Source of the DNA: Alistipes finegoldii DSM 17242 | GTDB lineage: Bacteria; Bacteroidota; Bacteroidia; Bacteroidales; Rikenellaceae | DNA: 64,000 nt | Assembly: GCF_000265365.1 (NCBI RefSeq) | Contig: NC_018011.1 | Location: forward strand, 620,001 to 684,000 | Reading direction: 5' to 3' | Shown: in pieces, positions 19,277-27,754 of the stretch | How the letters are laid out: each line of letters begins with the position of its first letter | How positions within the stretch are numbered: the first letter of the stretch is position 1 | Notes under the pieces: generated by a model | Told to the model about the DNA's origin: nothing | The model's database searches: none | What the model saw: only the letters and a program-made list of their open reading frames with translations | Translations under genes and position numbers: made by a program

Positions 19277-19960
19277 TTGTGCGGTCTCCTGCAACGATTT
19301 TTCTACACTTGGCTAACGAAGAATCCTATCAACTTCTCTTTGGGCGAGCTATTTACGCCTATTGTAGAATCAGAGAACGCCATAGAATCTATGGATGCTA
19401 CTGAAATACTGCCCATCGAGCAACCGATGGGTTTGGCTGAACAGGAGTGTCCTCCGTCCCAACAGTCAAATCAAAATACTGTAAACTCTGATTGTCCGCA
19501 AGATTCTCATTTGAATAAATATGATTCCATATTAGTGGAACTCAAAAAGAAAGAGATTGAAAGGCAAGCGGAAATCATGGATGCGATTCGGGAATATGTA
19601 ACCGTCAAGACTGCCCCCTATCTCTCCAAAGAGGATATTGCCACCCTCATTTCCAATATAGAGTATATGGCTTACGATCAACCTGAGTCATATAAACCGA
19701 TTCGTTCCAATATAGACAATCCGCTGAGGTCGCCTGGACTTCGCCATTTGGCATGGAATGTCGGTGAACGCTTGGGAGTACCCTTGGCGAAAAGAGCCGT
19801 TTTTATCAAAGAATCATTTCCATACGAACTCGTAAACGCGACCCTTGAATATCTTAAACTTAATTTACGGGATAATGTTCCAAGCCAGATTCCCATTGAT
19901 GTACCAGATAAAGGCGACTATCGCTTCCATTTAGATGTAGATAATGATGACTCGCAATAA
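19277..19960 (+). CDS. Hypothetical protein of a mobilizable element
   Basis: A frame of up to 227 residues. The first possible start at 19277 is a TTG; the first in-frame ATG giving a clear protein is at 19391 (MDATEILPIEQ, about 189 residues), and I cannot decide between them. A polar linker (about 40-80) is followed by a charged helical region (KKKEIERQAEIMDAIREYVTVK) and a C-terminal block with RHLAWNVGERLGVPLAKRAVF. There is no signal peptide. Genes in this place precede the HTH/ATPase pair in Bacteroides mobilizable transposons. Function is unknown. Confidence 0.6.
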   Translation: MCGLLQRFFYTWLTKNPINFSLGELFTPIVESENAIESMDATEILPIEQPMGLAEQECPPSQQSNQNTVNSDCPQDSHLNKYDSILVELKKKEIERQAEIMDAIREYVTVKTAPYLSKEDIATLISNIEYMAYDQPESYKPIRSNIDNPLRSPGLRHLAWNVGERLGVPLAKRAVFIKESFPYELVNATLEYLKLNLRDNVPSQIPIDVPDKGDYRFHLDVDNDDSQ

Positions 19961-20059
19961 AAAAAGTATGCAGACGAAATAATTAATCCGGTCTGTATTG
20001 TTCTGCAAGGTTTCATTGAGTTGGTTCGCAGCATGTTAAACGATTAAAATAGTCATAAT

Positions 20060-20434
20060 ATGGAAAAAGACCAACTGACATTCAACGACCTGCCGAATGT
20101 GGTAGGCGAACTATGCGACAGAATCGCAAGTATGGAAAACCTGCTTACGGAGAAACTTTCCAAGCAGTACGAAACCAAAGAGAACACGCACGTCCCCATG
20201 ACCGTACAGGAGGCTTGCAACTATCTTAAAATGCCGTTGTCGACCTTTTATTACAAGGTCAAGAAAGACGATATTCCGGTTATAAAACAGGGAAAGCATC
20301 TCTACATCTATCGTGACGAACTGGATAGATGGCTGGAATCTTCCCGGAAGAATCCGGCTCCGCAAAGTTTCGAGGACGAGAATGAGTCTTTGCTCGCCTC
20401 CCATCGCCGTAAACCGAACCCTAAAAACTGGTAG
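20060..20434 (+). CDS. Excisionase-like helix-turn-helix protein
   Basis: A 124-residue DNA-binding protein. An N-terminal helix is followed by an HTH_17/excisionase domain (about 50-100): MTVQEACNYLKMPLSTFYYKVKK, then IPVIKQGKHLYIYRDELDRWL. Proteins of this type in Bacteroides mobilizable elements act as directionality or regulatory factors; that is a family inference. The gene stops 2 bases before the ATPase gene, so the two form an operon. Confidence 0.8.
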   Translation: MEKDQLTFNDLPNVVGELCDRIASMENLLTEKLSKQYETKENTHVPMTVQEACNYLKMPLSTFYYKVKKDDIPVIKQGKHLYIYRDELDRWLESSRKNPAPQSFEDENESLLASHRRKPNPKNW

Positions 20435-20436
20435 CG

Positions 20437-21507
20437 ATGGAAAAGACAGACACTATTATTCTTTCTCCTGAAGAATTGGCCGCTTACATGGCGGAGTCTA
20501 CAATAAGCGTAACGAGTACATACGAACACTCCCCGGTGGTTCTGATGGTGGACGATACCATTATCGGAACATTGGGAAACTTCAGTGCTTCCATCGGAAA
20601 AGCCAAAAGCAAGAAAACTTTCAACGTTTCAGCCATTGTCGCATCGGCATTGAATAACAGCACCGTACTTCATTACCGGTCTACATTTCCCGAAAATAAG
20701 CGGAAAATTCTATACATAGACACAGAGCAGGGGCGGTATCATTGCCAACAGGTATTGAAACGCATATTACGTTTGGCCGACTTGCCGGAATACAAGAATC
20801 CGGATAATCTGATTATGCTGGCTCTGCGCAAGTTTTCCCCTAAACTACGTCTGGCGATAGTCGAACAGGCCATTGGCATAATACCGGATTTGGGATTGGT
20901 CATCATAGATGGCATTCGTGATTTCCTTTACGACATCAATTCCTCCAGCGAATCCACCGACATCATCTCCAAATTCATGCAGTGGACGGATGACAGGCAA
21001 ATCCATATCCATACCGTCTTGCATCAGAACAAGAATGATGAACATGCCCGTGGTCACATCGGCACGGAACTAAACAATAAAGCGGAAACCATCATGCAGG
21101 TCGAAGTGGACAAAGAGGACAAAGCTGTAAGCGTGGTCGAAGCCGTCCATATCCGTGACCGTGAGTTTGAGCCTTTCGCCTTCCGCATAAACGAGGAAGC
21201 CATGCCCGAACCGGTAGAGTCCTATCTGCCCAAAGAGAAGAAGACCGGACGACCAACCAAAGGACCGTTCGATCCGGACAAGGAGATTCCAAAGAATGTA
21301 CATCGTCCAGCATTGGATACCGTTTTTGCCAATGGCAACATCAGCAATTACGATGATTATATAGAACGCTTGAAAGAGGGTTACGGATTGCAGGGTATAA
21401 AACTCGGTTATAACAAGGCGGTAAAGGTCGCAACATTGCTCAGCGACGAACGAATGGTTATAAAAGAAGGGAAAGATTATGCCTTCAATCCAGAATACCA
21501 TTATTGA
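20437..21507 (+). CDS. RepA/TnpC-like AAA ATPase of a mobilizable transposon
   Basis: A 356-residue protein with an AAA_25/RepA-like fold. A Walker A-like loop GKAKSKKT lies near residues 52-59, a Walker B-like DLGLVIIDGIRD near 150-160, and VLHQNKNDEHARGHIGTELNNKAET near 195-218. The tail is a winged-helix-like segment ending in Lys/Tyr-rich sequence. Homologues in Tn4555-type mobilizable transposons are called TnpC; a helicase-loader or element-maintenance role is inferred. The GKxKSKK loop departs from the usual GxxGxGKS and is typical of this subgroup. Confidence 0.7.
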   Translation: MEKTDTIILSPEELAAYMAESTISVTSTYEHSPVVLMVDDTIIGTLGNFSASIGKAKSKKTFNVSAIVASALNNSTVLHYRSTFPENKRKILYIDTEQGRYHCQQVLKRILRLADLPEYKNPDNLIMLALRKFSPKLRLAIVEQAIGIIPDLGLVIIDGIRDFLYDINSSSESTDIISKFMQWTDDRQIHIHTVLHQNKNDEHARGHIGTELNNKAETIMQVEVDKEDKAVSVVEAVHIRDREFEPFAFRINEEAMPEPVESYLPKEKKTGRPTKGPFDPDKEIPKNVHRPALDTVFANGNISNYDDYIERLKEGYGLQGIKLGYNKAVKVATLLSDERMVIKEGKDYAFNPEYHY

Positions 21508-21512
21508 GTTCA

Positions 21513-21557
21513 ACTTTACTTTATTGTCGGGGCGTATACATAAGAATAAAGTAAAGT
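21513..21557. other. Palindrome in the candidate oriT region before the mob genes
   Basis: A 12-bp perfect inverted repeat (21513-21524 with 21546-21557) lies in the 314-base gap 21,508-21,821 just before mobC-relaxase, where transfer origins usually lie. The rest of the gap holds shorter fold-backs (for example 21,760-21,795) and no gene. The arm sequence CTTTACTTTA recurs at 40659 and 46004. Confidence 0.5.
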
Positions 21558-21821
21558 CGGCAGGAAGACATCATGTGAGATATTCATATTCTCCCCTCTT
21601 TTAGAGGCTCATTTCATTCTATGTTTCCTATCCGAGTGCCAGTTCACTATACGCATCCGATATGGCTTGCCGTGAAGCATCAACAGGTAACTGTTGCGAG
21701 ATATGCCAAGGTATAACCTCACTGCGTTACGGTTGTACATTGGCGCTCTCGCCTGCTCAGTTCCCTCGCCGGTGCGGTACTCGCAAGCTCGCACCTATTC
21801 AACCATTATAAAACGATTCAA

Positions 21822-22241
21822 ATGAAAGAAGATATTGAAAATACATCGGACTCCTCGAAAGAAACCAGAAGTGTCTTTATCGGAGCTAAAGTCACTCCTA
21901 CTCAGAAGGAGCATATAAAATCACTGGCCGGGCAATGCAGCATGACCGTAAGTGACTACATATTATCACGTGCGTATAACTTCAAGCCCAAAGCAAGGCT
22001 TACGAAAGAAGAAGCTGCTCTGTTGCAGAATCTGGACGATTGTCGGTCAGACCTCATAAAATACACATCCGCCCTACACGGAATGTCCACAAAGCAGCGC
22101 ATGGCAATGTTCAATCAGATTCCGTTCATGGTCGGCTGGCTCAAGGAACTTGGCAATGTGGCCGAAAATGTCTGCCAGTTCCTGAATGCAGTAAAAGAGA
22201 AGAATAAAATTCCGTCTAACCCAAAATCCGAAGAAGAATGA
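21822..22241 (+). CDS. MobC-like mobilization accessory protein
   Basis: A 139-residue protein of the bacterial mobilization (MobC) family. The N-terminal ribbon-helix-helix region (RSVFIGAKVTPTQKEHIKSLA ... MTVSDYILSRA, about 16-50) would bind DNA near oriT. A helical C-terminal part (about 65-125) probably contacts the relaxase. Such proteins help open the origin in the relaxosome. It overlaps the relaxase gene by 4 bases (ATGA at 22238-22241). Confidence 0.85.
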   Translation: MKEDIENTSDSSKETRSVFIGAKVTPTQKEHIKSLAGQCSMTVSDYILSRAYNFKPKARLTKEEAALLQNLDDCRSDLIKYTSALHGMSTKQRMAMFNQIPFMVGWLKELGNVAENVCQFLNAVKEKNKIPSNPKSEEE

Positions 22242-23449
22242 TTGCGAAAGCCAAAGCCATATCGCACGGTATAAACGACATCCGTTACATTACCGGCGAA
22301 TCACAGCACAAAAAACATCCGGAGAAGATTTATCGGGTATTGGACAACCTATTGCCCTCAGAACCGGACGCTATGGGGATATGGAACTCCATGCAATTGA
22401 CCCTATCCCAGCATCGACCGATAAAGAACTCCGTTATCAGAATCGAGCTGAGTCCTTCGCCCGAACATACCCAGTTCTATGACATAGAGGACTGGCAAAA
22501 GCTCTGGCACGACTTTGCTGAGGAGTTCGACAAACAAGTGATTATCGGCAAGGACGGAAAAGTCCGTTCTTGCCAAACCAATTTGGCTAATAGCAAATAC
22601 TCGGTTTGGCTGCATACGGAATCTAAAGGCGAAGTCCCCCATCTCCACGCTGCGATTTGCCGTTTGGATGAAAATGGCAATATCAACAATGACCACAACA
22701 TTCATCTTCGAGCACAACGTGCAGCCGAGCGAGTGGCAAAGAAACGTGGCTGGACGACTGCAGCACAAATCCGAAATCTCAACATTCCACAAGTAAATCG
22801 GGACTGCATGGAGGTGCTGAAAGCAATGCCATTGTGGTCATGGGATGACTACAAGAATGCTCTTATACGGAAAGGTTATACCGTCCATGAAAGGGAGGAC
22901 AAGAAAGGTCTTCTCCGTGGATATGCTCTCATGAATGGAAACACCAAATACAAGGCTTCAGAATTGGGAATCGGCAGGAACCTGATGGTCTCGAAACTTC
23001 CTGCAACATGGAAGAGACTGCACCATCAGCCAACTTCCGTCATTAGAAATAATACTTCCCAAACCGTTCAACAGGTAGCGACACATAAGGTTGCCCCTAT
23101 TGACTATACCCAATATCTCACATATAGTCAGGATATGATTTCCTATGTCCTCAGTCATGAAGGCAAGGATTACAAATTCTATATCCCAGAAAAAGTACTT
23201 GACTGTTTCAATGACGAATTTGATTACAGGTTTATTGCCAACTGTCAGGAACTTACCGATATGGCTGTAGCTATATTTGTCGGACTGATAAATCCCCCCA
23301 ATGTAACAACCGGTGGAGGTGGTGAAGGTTCGCAAAGCGAGCTTCCGTGGAGAGACAAGGACGAAGACGATTTGCAATGGGCTCGCAGATGCGCTCGTGC
23401 TGCCAGCCGTTCGTTAGGGAAGAAACCGAAAACAGGACTAAAACGCTAA
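22238..23449 (+). CDS. Relaxase / mobilization nuclease
   Basis: A 403-residue relaxase of the Pfam Relaxase family. It would nick one strand at oriT and pilot it into the recipient using conjugation machinery supplied by another element. The metal-binding motif is seen as VPHLHAAICRLDENG, followed by a conserved HLRAQRAAERVAKKRGW (about 130-170). The N-terminal part (IAKAKAISHGINDIRYITGES) is typical of the Bacteroides MobA/MobB group. The C-terminus is basic. Its stop is 4 bases before the next gene. Confidence 0.88.
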   Translation: MIAKAKAISHGINDIRYITGESQHKKHPEKIYRVLDNLLPSEPDAMGIWNSMQLTLSQHRPIKNSVIRIELSPSPEHTQFYDIEDWQKLWHDFAEEFDKQVIIGKDGKVRSCQTNLANSKYSVWLHTESKGEVPHLHAAICRLDENGNINNDHNIHLRAQRAAERVAKKRGWTTAAQIRNLNIPQVNRDCMEVLKAMPLWSWDDYKNALIRKGYTVHEREDKKGLLRGYALMNGNTKYKASELGIGRNLMVSKLPATWKRLHHQPTSVIRNNTSQTVQQVATHKVAPIDYTQYLTYSQDMISYVLSHEGKDYKFYIPEKVLDCFNDEFDYRFIANCQELTDMAVAIFVGLINPPNVTTGGGGEGSQSELPWRDKDEDDLQWARRCARAASRSLGKKPKTGLKR

Positions 23450-23453
23450 GCCC

Positions 23454-23981
23454 ATGAAAAAGAAATTTGATTTTTCCGCAGAAATGAGTGAAGTGGAATC
23501 CATAAAAACCACTCCCAAGAATGAATATCTGGAAGAAGAAAAACGACTACTCGATGTAAATGCCAAGGAACTTGCCAGCCTGAATGACAATGTATATAAG
23601 CTGAGAATAGAAGTTGAAAATCTGTCCGGCTCTATACGAAAGTGCAAACCTATCATTTCTGAAGAAATGCAAAAGTTGGCAATTGAATTTGGAGCAACAC
23701 TTCTCTGCAATTTTCTTGGTCAGATTGAAAGCAAATGCAAGGAAGCCGAGCGGAGAATAAAAAAAGCCGACAATGCTATCCATATCCCGGCTACCGCATT
23801 CTACATTTTGATTATCATTGTAGTCGCTCTGTCTTCTTTTTTCGTGTGCATGATAGTGGCTAATGCAGAGATTTTGCATTCCGGATTGATTTGGAAAGCA
23901 GTTATCTGCTGTATTCTCATTGCCGTTTTAGGAATTGGTATAGCGTTAATAGTACAGAAGTTTTTAGATAGAGGTAAATAA
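23454..23981 (+). CDS. Coiled-coil protein with two C-terminal membrane segments
   Basis: A 175-residue protein. The N-terminal 110 residues are charged and helical (EYLEEEKRLLDVNAKELASL ...), a likely coiled coil. Two membrane segments follow (about 117-138 and 143-170), and the tail is basic. It sits directly after the relaxase in the same operon, so it may be a membrane-linked mobilization accessory protein. No family is recognised with certainty. Confidence 0.7.
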   Translation: MKKKFDFSAEMSEVESIKTTPKNEYLEEEKRLLDVNAKELASLNDNVYKLRIEVENLSGSIRKCKPIISEEMQKLAIEFGATLLCNFLGQIESKCKEAERRIKKADNAIHIPATAFYILIIIVVALSSFFVCMIVANAEILHSGLIWKAVICCILIAVLGIGIALIVQKFLDRGK

Positions 23982-23984
23982 ACG

Positions 23985-24027
23985 AAAAGTCTCAATCGGA
24001 TAGAGATTGCTACCAGTTGAGACTTTT
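23985..24027. terminator. Bidirectional terminator
   Basis: An 11-bp perfect stem (23985-23995 with 24017-24027) with A-rich and T-rich ends lies between two convergent genes, so it can end transcripts from both sides. Confidence 0.75.
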
Positions 24028-24041
24028 ATAATATGCCTATG

Positions 24042-24449
24042 TTATTGAAATTTTATTACAGGAACTACTTTTTCACCAAGTTTGGTCTCATAACGAAATG
24101 TTCCTATTTGCATAGCCTTTTTACCTTTAGGTACTTCAATTACCTGATCATCATAAAACAGATTCTGGCCATCTGTCACAATATAGACGACCGGCCCAGT
24201 AAAAAATGAAGTTGAATGCCCTTTCTCCTCACAATTGGCCAAAGCACCATCCCCAAGAACCTGAAAAACTTCAAATTTTGTTGCGGTAGTAAATACCGTC
24301 TGTTGCTCGGCAATCGTAATATCCGATTCGTTAGCATTTGAATTGGTAATACCTATAACAAAAAGTACTGCAATTGTTAATACACACCCAGTAACAATTC
24401 CCAAGAAGAATATCAAACCCTTTCTCATAAGTAATATTTTTAATAACAT
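24042..24449 (-). CDS. Small membrane-anchored hypothetical protein
   Basis: A 135-residue protein with one N-terminal membrane segment (LIFFLGIVTGCVLTIAVLFVIGI, about 12-34) and a soluble C-terminal part outside the membrane. The start could also be the Met at 24428 (MRKGLIFF). I do not recognise a family. It stands alone between the mobilization operon and the recombinase gene, on the minus strand, so it is probably cargo of the element. Confidence 0.6.
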   Translation of the reverse strand: MLLKILLMRKGLIFFLGIVTGCVLTIAVLFVIGITNSNANESDITIAEQQTVFTTATKFEVFQVLGDGALANCEEKGHSTSFFTGPVVYIVTDGQNLFYDDQVIEVPKGKKAMQIGTFRYETKLGEKVVPVIKFQ

Positions 24450-24533
24450 TCAAATATACAACATAATTCTGAATCACAAAACAATTGTGAGCGAAGAAAT
24501 TACAGCATTAATTCCCTCGCTCTATACATAACT

Positions 24534-25460
24534 TTATTTACCCAGTGACTTGAAAACCTTGGTAATGCAACGCTTTTTCTGCTCCATATTGGGATGAACA
24601 TATAAATCCAAAGTAGTTGAAATGTTGGAATGCCCTAATAATACGCTGACTGTTTTATAGTCACAACCGACTTCTATACAGCGAGTCGCGAAACTGTGAC
24701 GGAGTCCATGATACTTCAGCTTGGGAATATCAAGTTTCTCCATAAGCCTTTTATAGTAGTTGCGATATGTGCGTGGCTCTGTCGGACGCTCATCATTAGT
24801 AAGAATGTAATAATCGTCATTAATTACTTTTTTCAAAGGCTTTAACATAGTAAGCAATTCTTTGTTTATCGGGATTTCACGGCAAGAGTTTTTTGTCTTT
24901 GGCGTGTTGATGACCAGCTCTGTATGTTTTCTCTCTCCTTCTATGATATAGATGCGTTCTATCGTCCGGTTAACGGTTAGAATCCCGTCATATACATTGA
25001 TGTCGCTCCATTTCAAAGCACAGATCTCCCCTATACGCAGACCGGTACTAAGGCTGATATAGATACCAAGTCCCGGAAAGGAAAAGTGGCTCTGAATATA
25101 GTTCAGAATCTTTTTATGATTTGCCACGGACAAGACCTCCAACTTTTTACCAGCAACGTCTGTTGGGTACTTAATATCCCATTCGTAATAGTTCATCCAT
25201 TCGTTTTTCACCCCGAATTTCATAACCATCTTTAGGACAATAAGAATGTCCTTAACAGATTTCACGCTCAATCCGCCTTCCAACTTTTCAAGCACAAAGC
25301 CTTGTACATCATTTTCATGAAGTTCGTTACTCTCACCAAACTTTGGCAAAATGTGATTTTCAAGAATCAACATGTAGGCTGCCAATGTCGATTGTTTCAC
25401 ATACGGTCGCTTGTTCTCTCGCCATGCGTCCGAAATTTCTCTAATTGTCTTCTGAATCAT
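24534..25460 (-). CDS. Tyrosine recombinase beside the hsdS cassettes (likely invertase)
   Basis: A 308-residue tyrosine recombinase with all catalytic residues visible: R142 (STGLRIGEI), H251 and R254 (HGLRHSFATR), H277 (LLGHSNISTT) and the nucleophile Y287 (LDLYVHP). The N-terminal SAM-like domain (about 1-90) binds DNA. It lies 46 bases from the left 42-bp inverted repeat of the hsdS cluster, the usual place of the invertase in phase-variable type I systems of Bacteroidales. It would flip the hsdS segments; the alternative is an integrase of the island. No promoter was identified. Confidence 0.85.
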   Translation of the reverse strand: MIQKTIREISDAWRENKRPYVKQSTLAAYMLILENHILPKFGESNELHENDVQGFVLEKLEGGLSVKSVKDILIVLKMVMKFGVKNEWMNYYEWDIKYPTDVAGKKLEVLSVANHKKILNYIQSHFSFPGLGIYISLSTGLRIGEICALKWSDINVYDGILTVNRTIERIYIIEGERKHTELVINTPKTKNSCREIPINKELLTMLKPLKKVINDDYYILTNDERPTEPRTYRNYYKRLMEKLDIPKLKYHGLRHSFATRCIEVGCDYKTVSVLLGHSNISTTLDLYVHPNMEQKKRCITKVFKSLGK

Positions 25461-25506
25461 AATTTTGAATTTAATTGGTTCTAATAATTAGAGAAATATA
25501 ATAGGT

Positions 25507-25548
25507 AATGTTCCCCATTTGAGATTTCCGGAGTTTAGTGGAGAGTGG
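25507..25548 (+). repeat. 42-bp inversion repeat, left copy
   Basis: It is identical, in inverted orientation, to 30359-30400. It encodes NVPHLRFPEFSGEW, the N-terminal segment shared by the silent and the expressed hsdS. Recombination between the copies would flip about 4.9 kb and place the silent gene behind the operon. Confidence 0.9.
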
Positions 25549-26601
25549 AACAAGTACACCATAAATGATTTAGCAACAGTGGTTGGAGGTGGCACACCTG
25601 ATACTACAGTGAAATCATATTGGGGTGGAGATATACAATGGTTTACTCCAAGTGAAATCGGTAAAAATAAATATGTAGACTTTAGCAAAAGAACTATTAC
25701 AAGAGATGGTTTAGATAATTCAAGTGCAAAGCTATTACCATTACACACTATATTATTAAGTTCTCGTGCCACGGTAGGAGAATGTTCTATTGCATCAAAT
25801 GAATGTACTACAAATCAAGGTTTTCAATCTCTTATTGCGAAACAATGTAATATTGATTTTCTATACTACTTGATTCAAACTAAGAAAAAAGATTTGATTA
25901 GAAATGCTTGTGGATCAACATTCTTAGAAATCTCAGCAAATGAAATTCGCAAGATTAAAGTTGCTGTTCCTGTACAAAACGAACAGGAACAAATTGCGAA
26001 GCTCTTATCTTTAATTGATGAGCGTATCGCTACCCAAAACAAAATCATTGAGAAACTTCAATCCTTAATCAAAGGACTTGCAGCACAACTTACACAGTCA
26101 GGAACTCCCAATATACGCTTGTGTGATTGCCTTGAATGCCATTCATCCACATTGCAAGAAAATTGCGTATCTGTGACTGGCTCATATCCTGTATATGGTG
26201 CAACTGGACTTATTGGCTATACCAACAACTATGCTTATAATGGCGAATCAATTTTAATAGTCAAAGATGGTTCCGGTGTTGGTTCTTTGTCGTATGTTAA
26301 TGACCATTTTTCTGTAATTGGAACACTCAACTATCTAACAGCCAAAGAAAACTACTCAATTCTTTACCTGTATTATGCACTTATGGCGTTCAATTTCACT
26401 CCATATATAACAGGAATGGCTATCCCTCACATCTACTTCAAAGATTATGGGAAGGCAAAATTATTCTATCCATCCATTGAAAAGCGAATAAGGATTGCAT
26501 CATTGCTACATAACATCGAGCAAAAGTTAGTTGTGGAACAAAACCTTGTTATATCACTAAGCGCACAAAAATCTTACCTGCTGCGTATGTTGTTTATATA
26601 A
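25507..26601 (+). CDS. hsdS: Silent hsdS cassette A (two recognition domains, no start codon)
   Basis: An open frame of 365 codons with the full HsdS layout. Target-recognition domain 1 is about 20-150, the central helix follows (LLSLIDERIATQNKIIEKLQ), domain 2 is about 210-330, and the end is QKSYLLRMLFI. The frame is open only from 25492 and lacks an ATG and the MADNNENK leader of the expressed gene, so it is silent until inversion. The central 24-bp repeat (26057-26080) allows exchange of domain 2 with cassette B. Its 3' end overlaps cassette B by 8 bases, tail to tail. Confidence 0.85.
   Translation, partial: NVPHLRFPEFSGEWNKYTINDLATVVGGGTPDTTVKSYWGGDIQWFTPSEIGKNKYVDFSKRTITRDGLDNSSAKLLPLHTILLSSRATVGECSIASNECTTNQGFQSLIAKQCNIDFLYYLIQTKKKDLIRNACGSTFLEISANEIRKIKVAVPVQNEQEQIAKLLSLIDERIATQNKIIEKLQSLIKGLAAQLTQSGTPNIRLCDCLECHSSTLQENCVSVTGSYPVYGATGLIGYTNNYAYNGESILIVKDGSGVGSLSYVNDHFSVIGTLNYLTAKENYSILYLYYALMAFNFTPYITGMAIPHIYFKDYGKAKLFYPSIEKRIRIASLLHNIEQKLVVEQNLVISLSAQKSYLLRMLFI
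26057..26080 (+). repeat. 24-bp internal inversion repeat, copy in cassette A
   Basis: A perfect inverted match to 27190-27213. It encodes QSLIKGL in the central conserved helix of HsdS, between the two recognition domains, so a flip swaps domain 2 only. Confidence 0.85.
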
Positions 26602-27211
26602 ATATCATGTGCAATAGATATTGTTTCTGTAAATTCAAGAACCTTAAAAGTTCCTGTTCTATAGACAGTTTTTCCTCTATTGAGGATGTTAAGTTTGTTA
26701 TATTCTTTTGTTGTGCCATAGATGGTAAAGGACATTTGATATGATTGATGTCCTTAAGATATGCAGTTTTCATTGTTCCCTCTGTAATAATTCTGCTTAT
26801 TTCTTTTGAGAAGTAAGAAGAAGACATCAGCAAATACAAATACTCTACATTGATATTTGTGTTCGGAACAATGCCCAATATACCTTGCTTGGTACAAACT
26901 GGATATTCATTTATAGATATTGCACCTATGGTAGCACCATTGGAGTATATAACAGACTTTGATGGAATAAGCCATGCTGATGATTTTTGCATACCCAGTT
27001 CTGTTATAAAGTCTTTATTATTTGTCAGATATTTACAAGACAAGTCTTCAATCTTAATAAATGGAATTGTGCCTTCTGTATAATATTCAACTACCGATGT
27101 CGTCGGAGTGCCACCTTCACCAGCTTTAATATAGAAAGAAGAAAACGGATAAAGTTTTCCTTTCAAAAGAACTGTCATCAATTCGTCAACAAGTCCTTTG
27201 ATTAAGGATTG
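26594..27211 (-). CDS. hsdS: Silent hsdS cassette B (half gene, second recognition domain)
   Basis: A minus-strand frame of 206 codons beginning inside the 24-bp repeat (QSLIKGLVDELMTVLL). It holds one recognition domain (KLYPFSSFYIKAGEGGTPTT ...), the distal conserved helix (SSIEEKLSIEQELLRFLNLQ) and the tail QKQYLLHMIFI. It lacks an N-terminal domain and a promoter. By inversion at the 24-bp repeats it could replace domain 2 of cassette A. As a stand-alone gene it should be inactive. Confidence 0.85.
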   Translation of the reverse strand, partial: QSLIKGLVDELMTVLLKGKLYPFSSFYIKAGEGGTPTTSVVEYYTEGTIPFIKIEDLSCKYLTNNKDFITELGMQKSSAWLIPSKSVIYSNGATIGAISINEYPVCTKQGILGIVPNTNINVEYLYLLMSSSYFSKEISRIITEGTMKTAYLKDINHIKCPLPSMAQQKNITNLTSSIEEKLSIEQELLRFLNLQKQYLLHMIFI

Positions 27212-27213
27212 AA
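27190..27213 (-). repeat. 24-bp internal inversion repeat, copy before cassette B
   Basis: The inverted partner of 26057-26080; the identity stops sharply at both edges. Confidence 0.85.
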
Positions 27214-27223
27214 TAACGGAAAT

Positions 27224-27239
27224 GTCTGCGATTAGTAAA
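27224..27239 (+). repeat. 16-bp internal inversion repeat, copy in cassette C
   Basis: A perfect inverted match to 29801-29816 in the centre of the expressed hsdS; it encodes the SAISK segment. Confidence 0.7.
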
Positions 27240-27746
27240 CAGGCATTTGCTCAAAAGCCTAATGGATGGAATAGATTAGACACTTTGTTCTCAAAAGGTA
27301 AGGCTGGCGGCACTCCAACTTCTACAAATAAAGAATACTATAATGGAGAAATACCATTCTTGAGTATTAACGATATAACAAAGCAAGGTAAGTATGTCCG
27401 ATACACGGAAAATCATTTGAGCCGAAGTGGATTAGAGAACTCTTCGGCATGGGTGGTTCCAGAGTATAGTTTAATAATATCAATGTACGCATCGGTTGGC
27501 TTGGTAACTATAAATGAAGTACCTATTACTACAAGCCAGGCAATGTTTGCGATGCAGCTCAGAGACAAAGATTTATTGGATTATCTGTACTACTACTTGT
27601 CATATTTTAAGTATCGCCACATCCACAAATATCTTGAAACTGGTACACAAAGTAATATTAACGCTGATATTGTTCGCGGAATAATGATTCCAACTTATGG
27701 ACATAGTCGCAATATGAAAATTGCGTCAACACTGCAAGGCATTGAT

Positions 27747-27754
27747 GCGAAAAT
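27747..27754 (+). repeat. 8-bp target-site duplication, left
   Basis: GCGAAAAT occurs immediately left of the IS and again at 29131-29138. Eight bases is the usual duplication of IS256-family elements. Confidence 0.85.

Noticed and set aside
21600..21815. Coding frame upstream of the MobC-like gene on the minus strand
   Set aside because: A 61-codon frame without a ribosome-binding site in a region of fold-backs that fits an origin of transfer better.
24534..25460. Tyrosine recombinase as the integrase of the whole island
   Set aside because: Its place 46 bases from the hsdS inversion repeat and distance from the tRNA-like end favour an invertase; kept only as an alternative.
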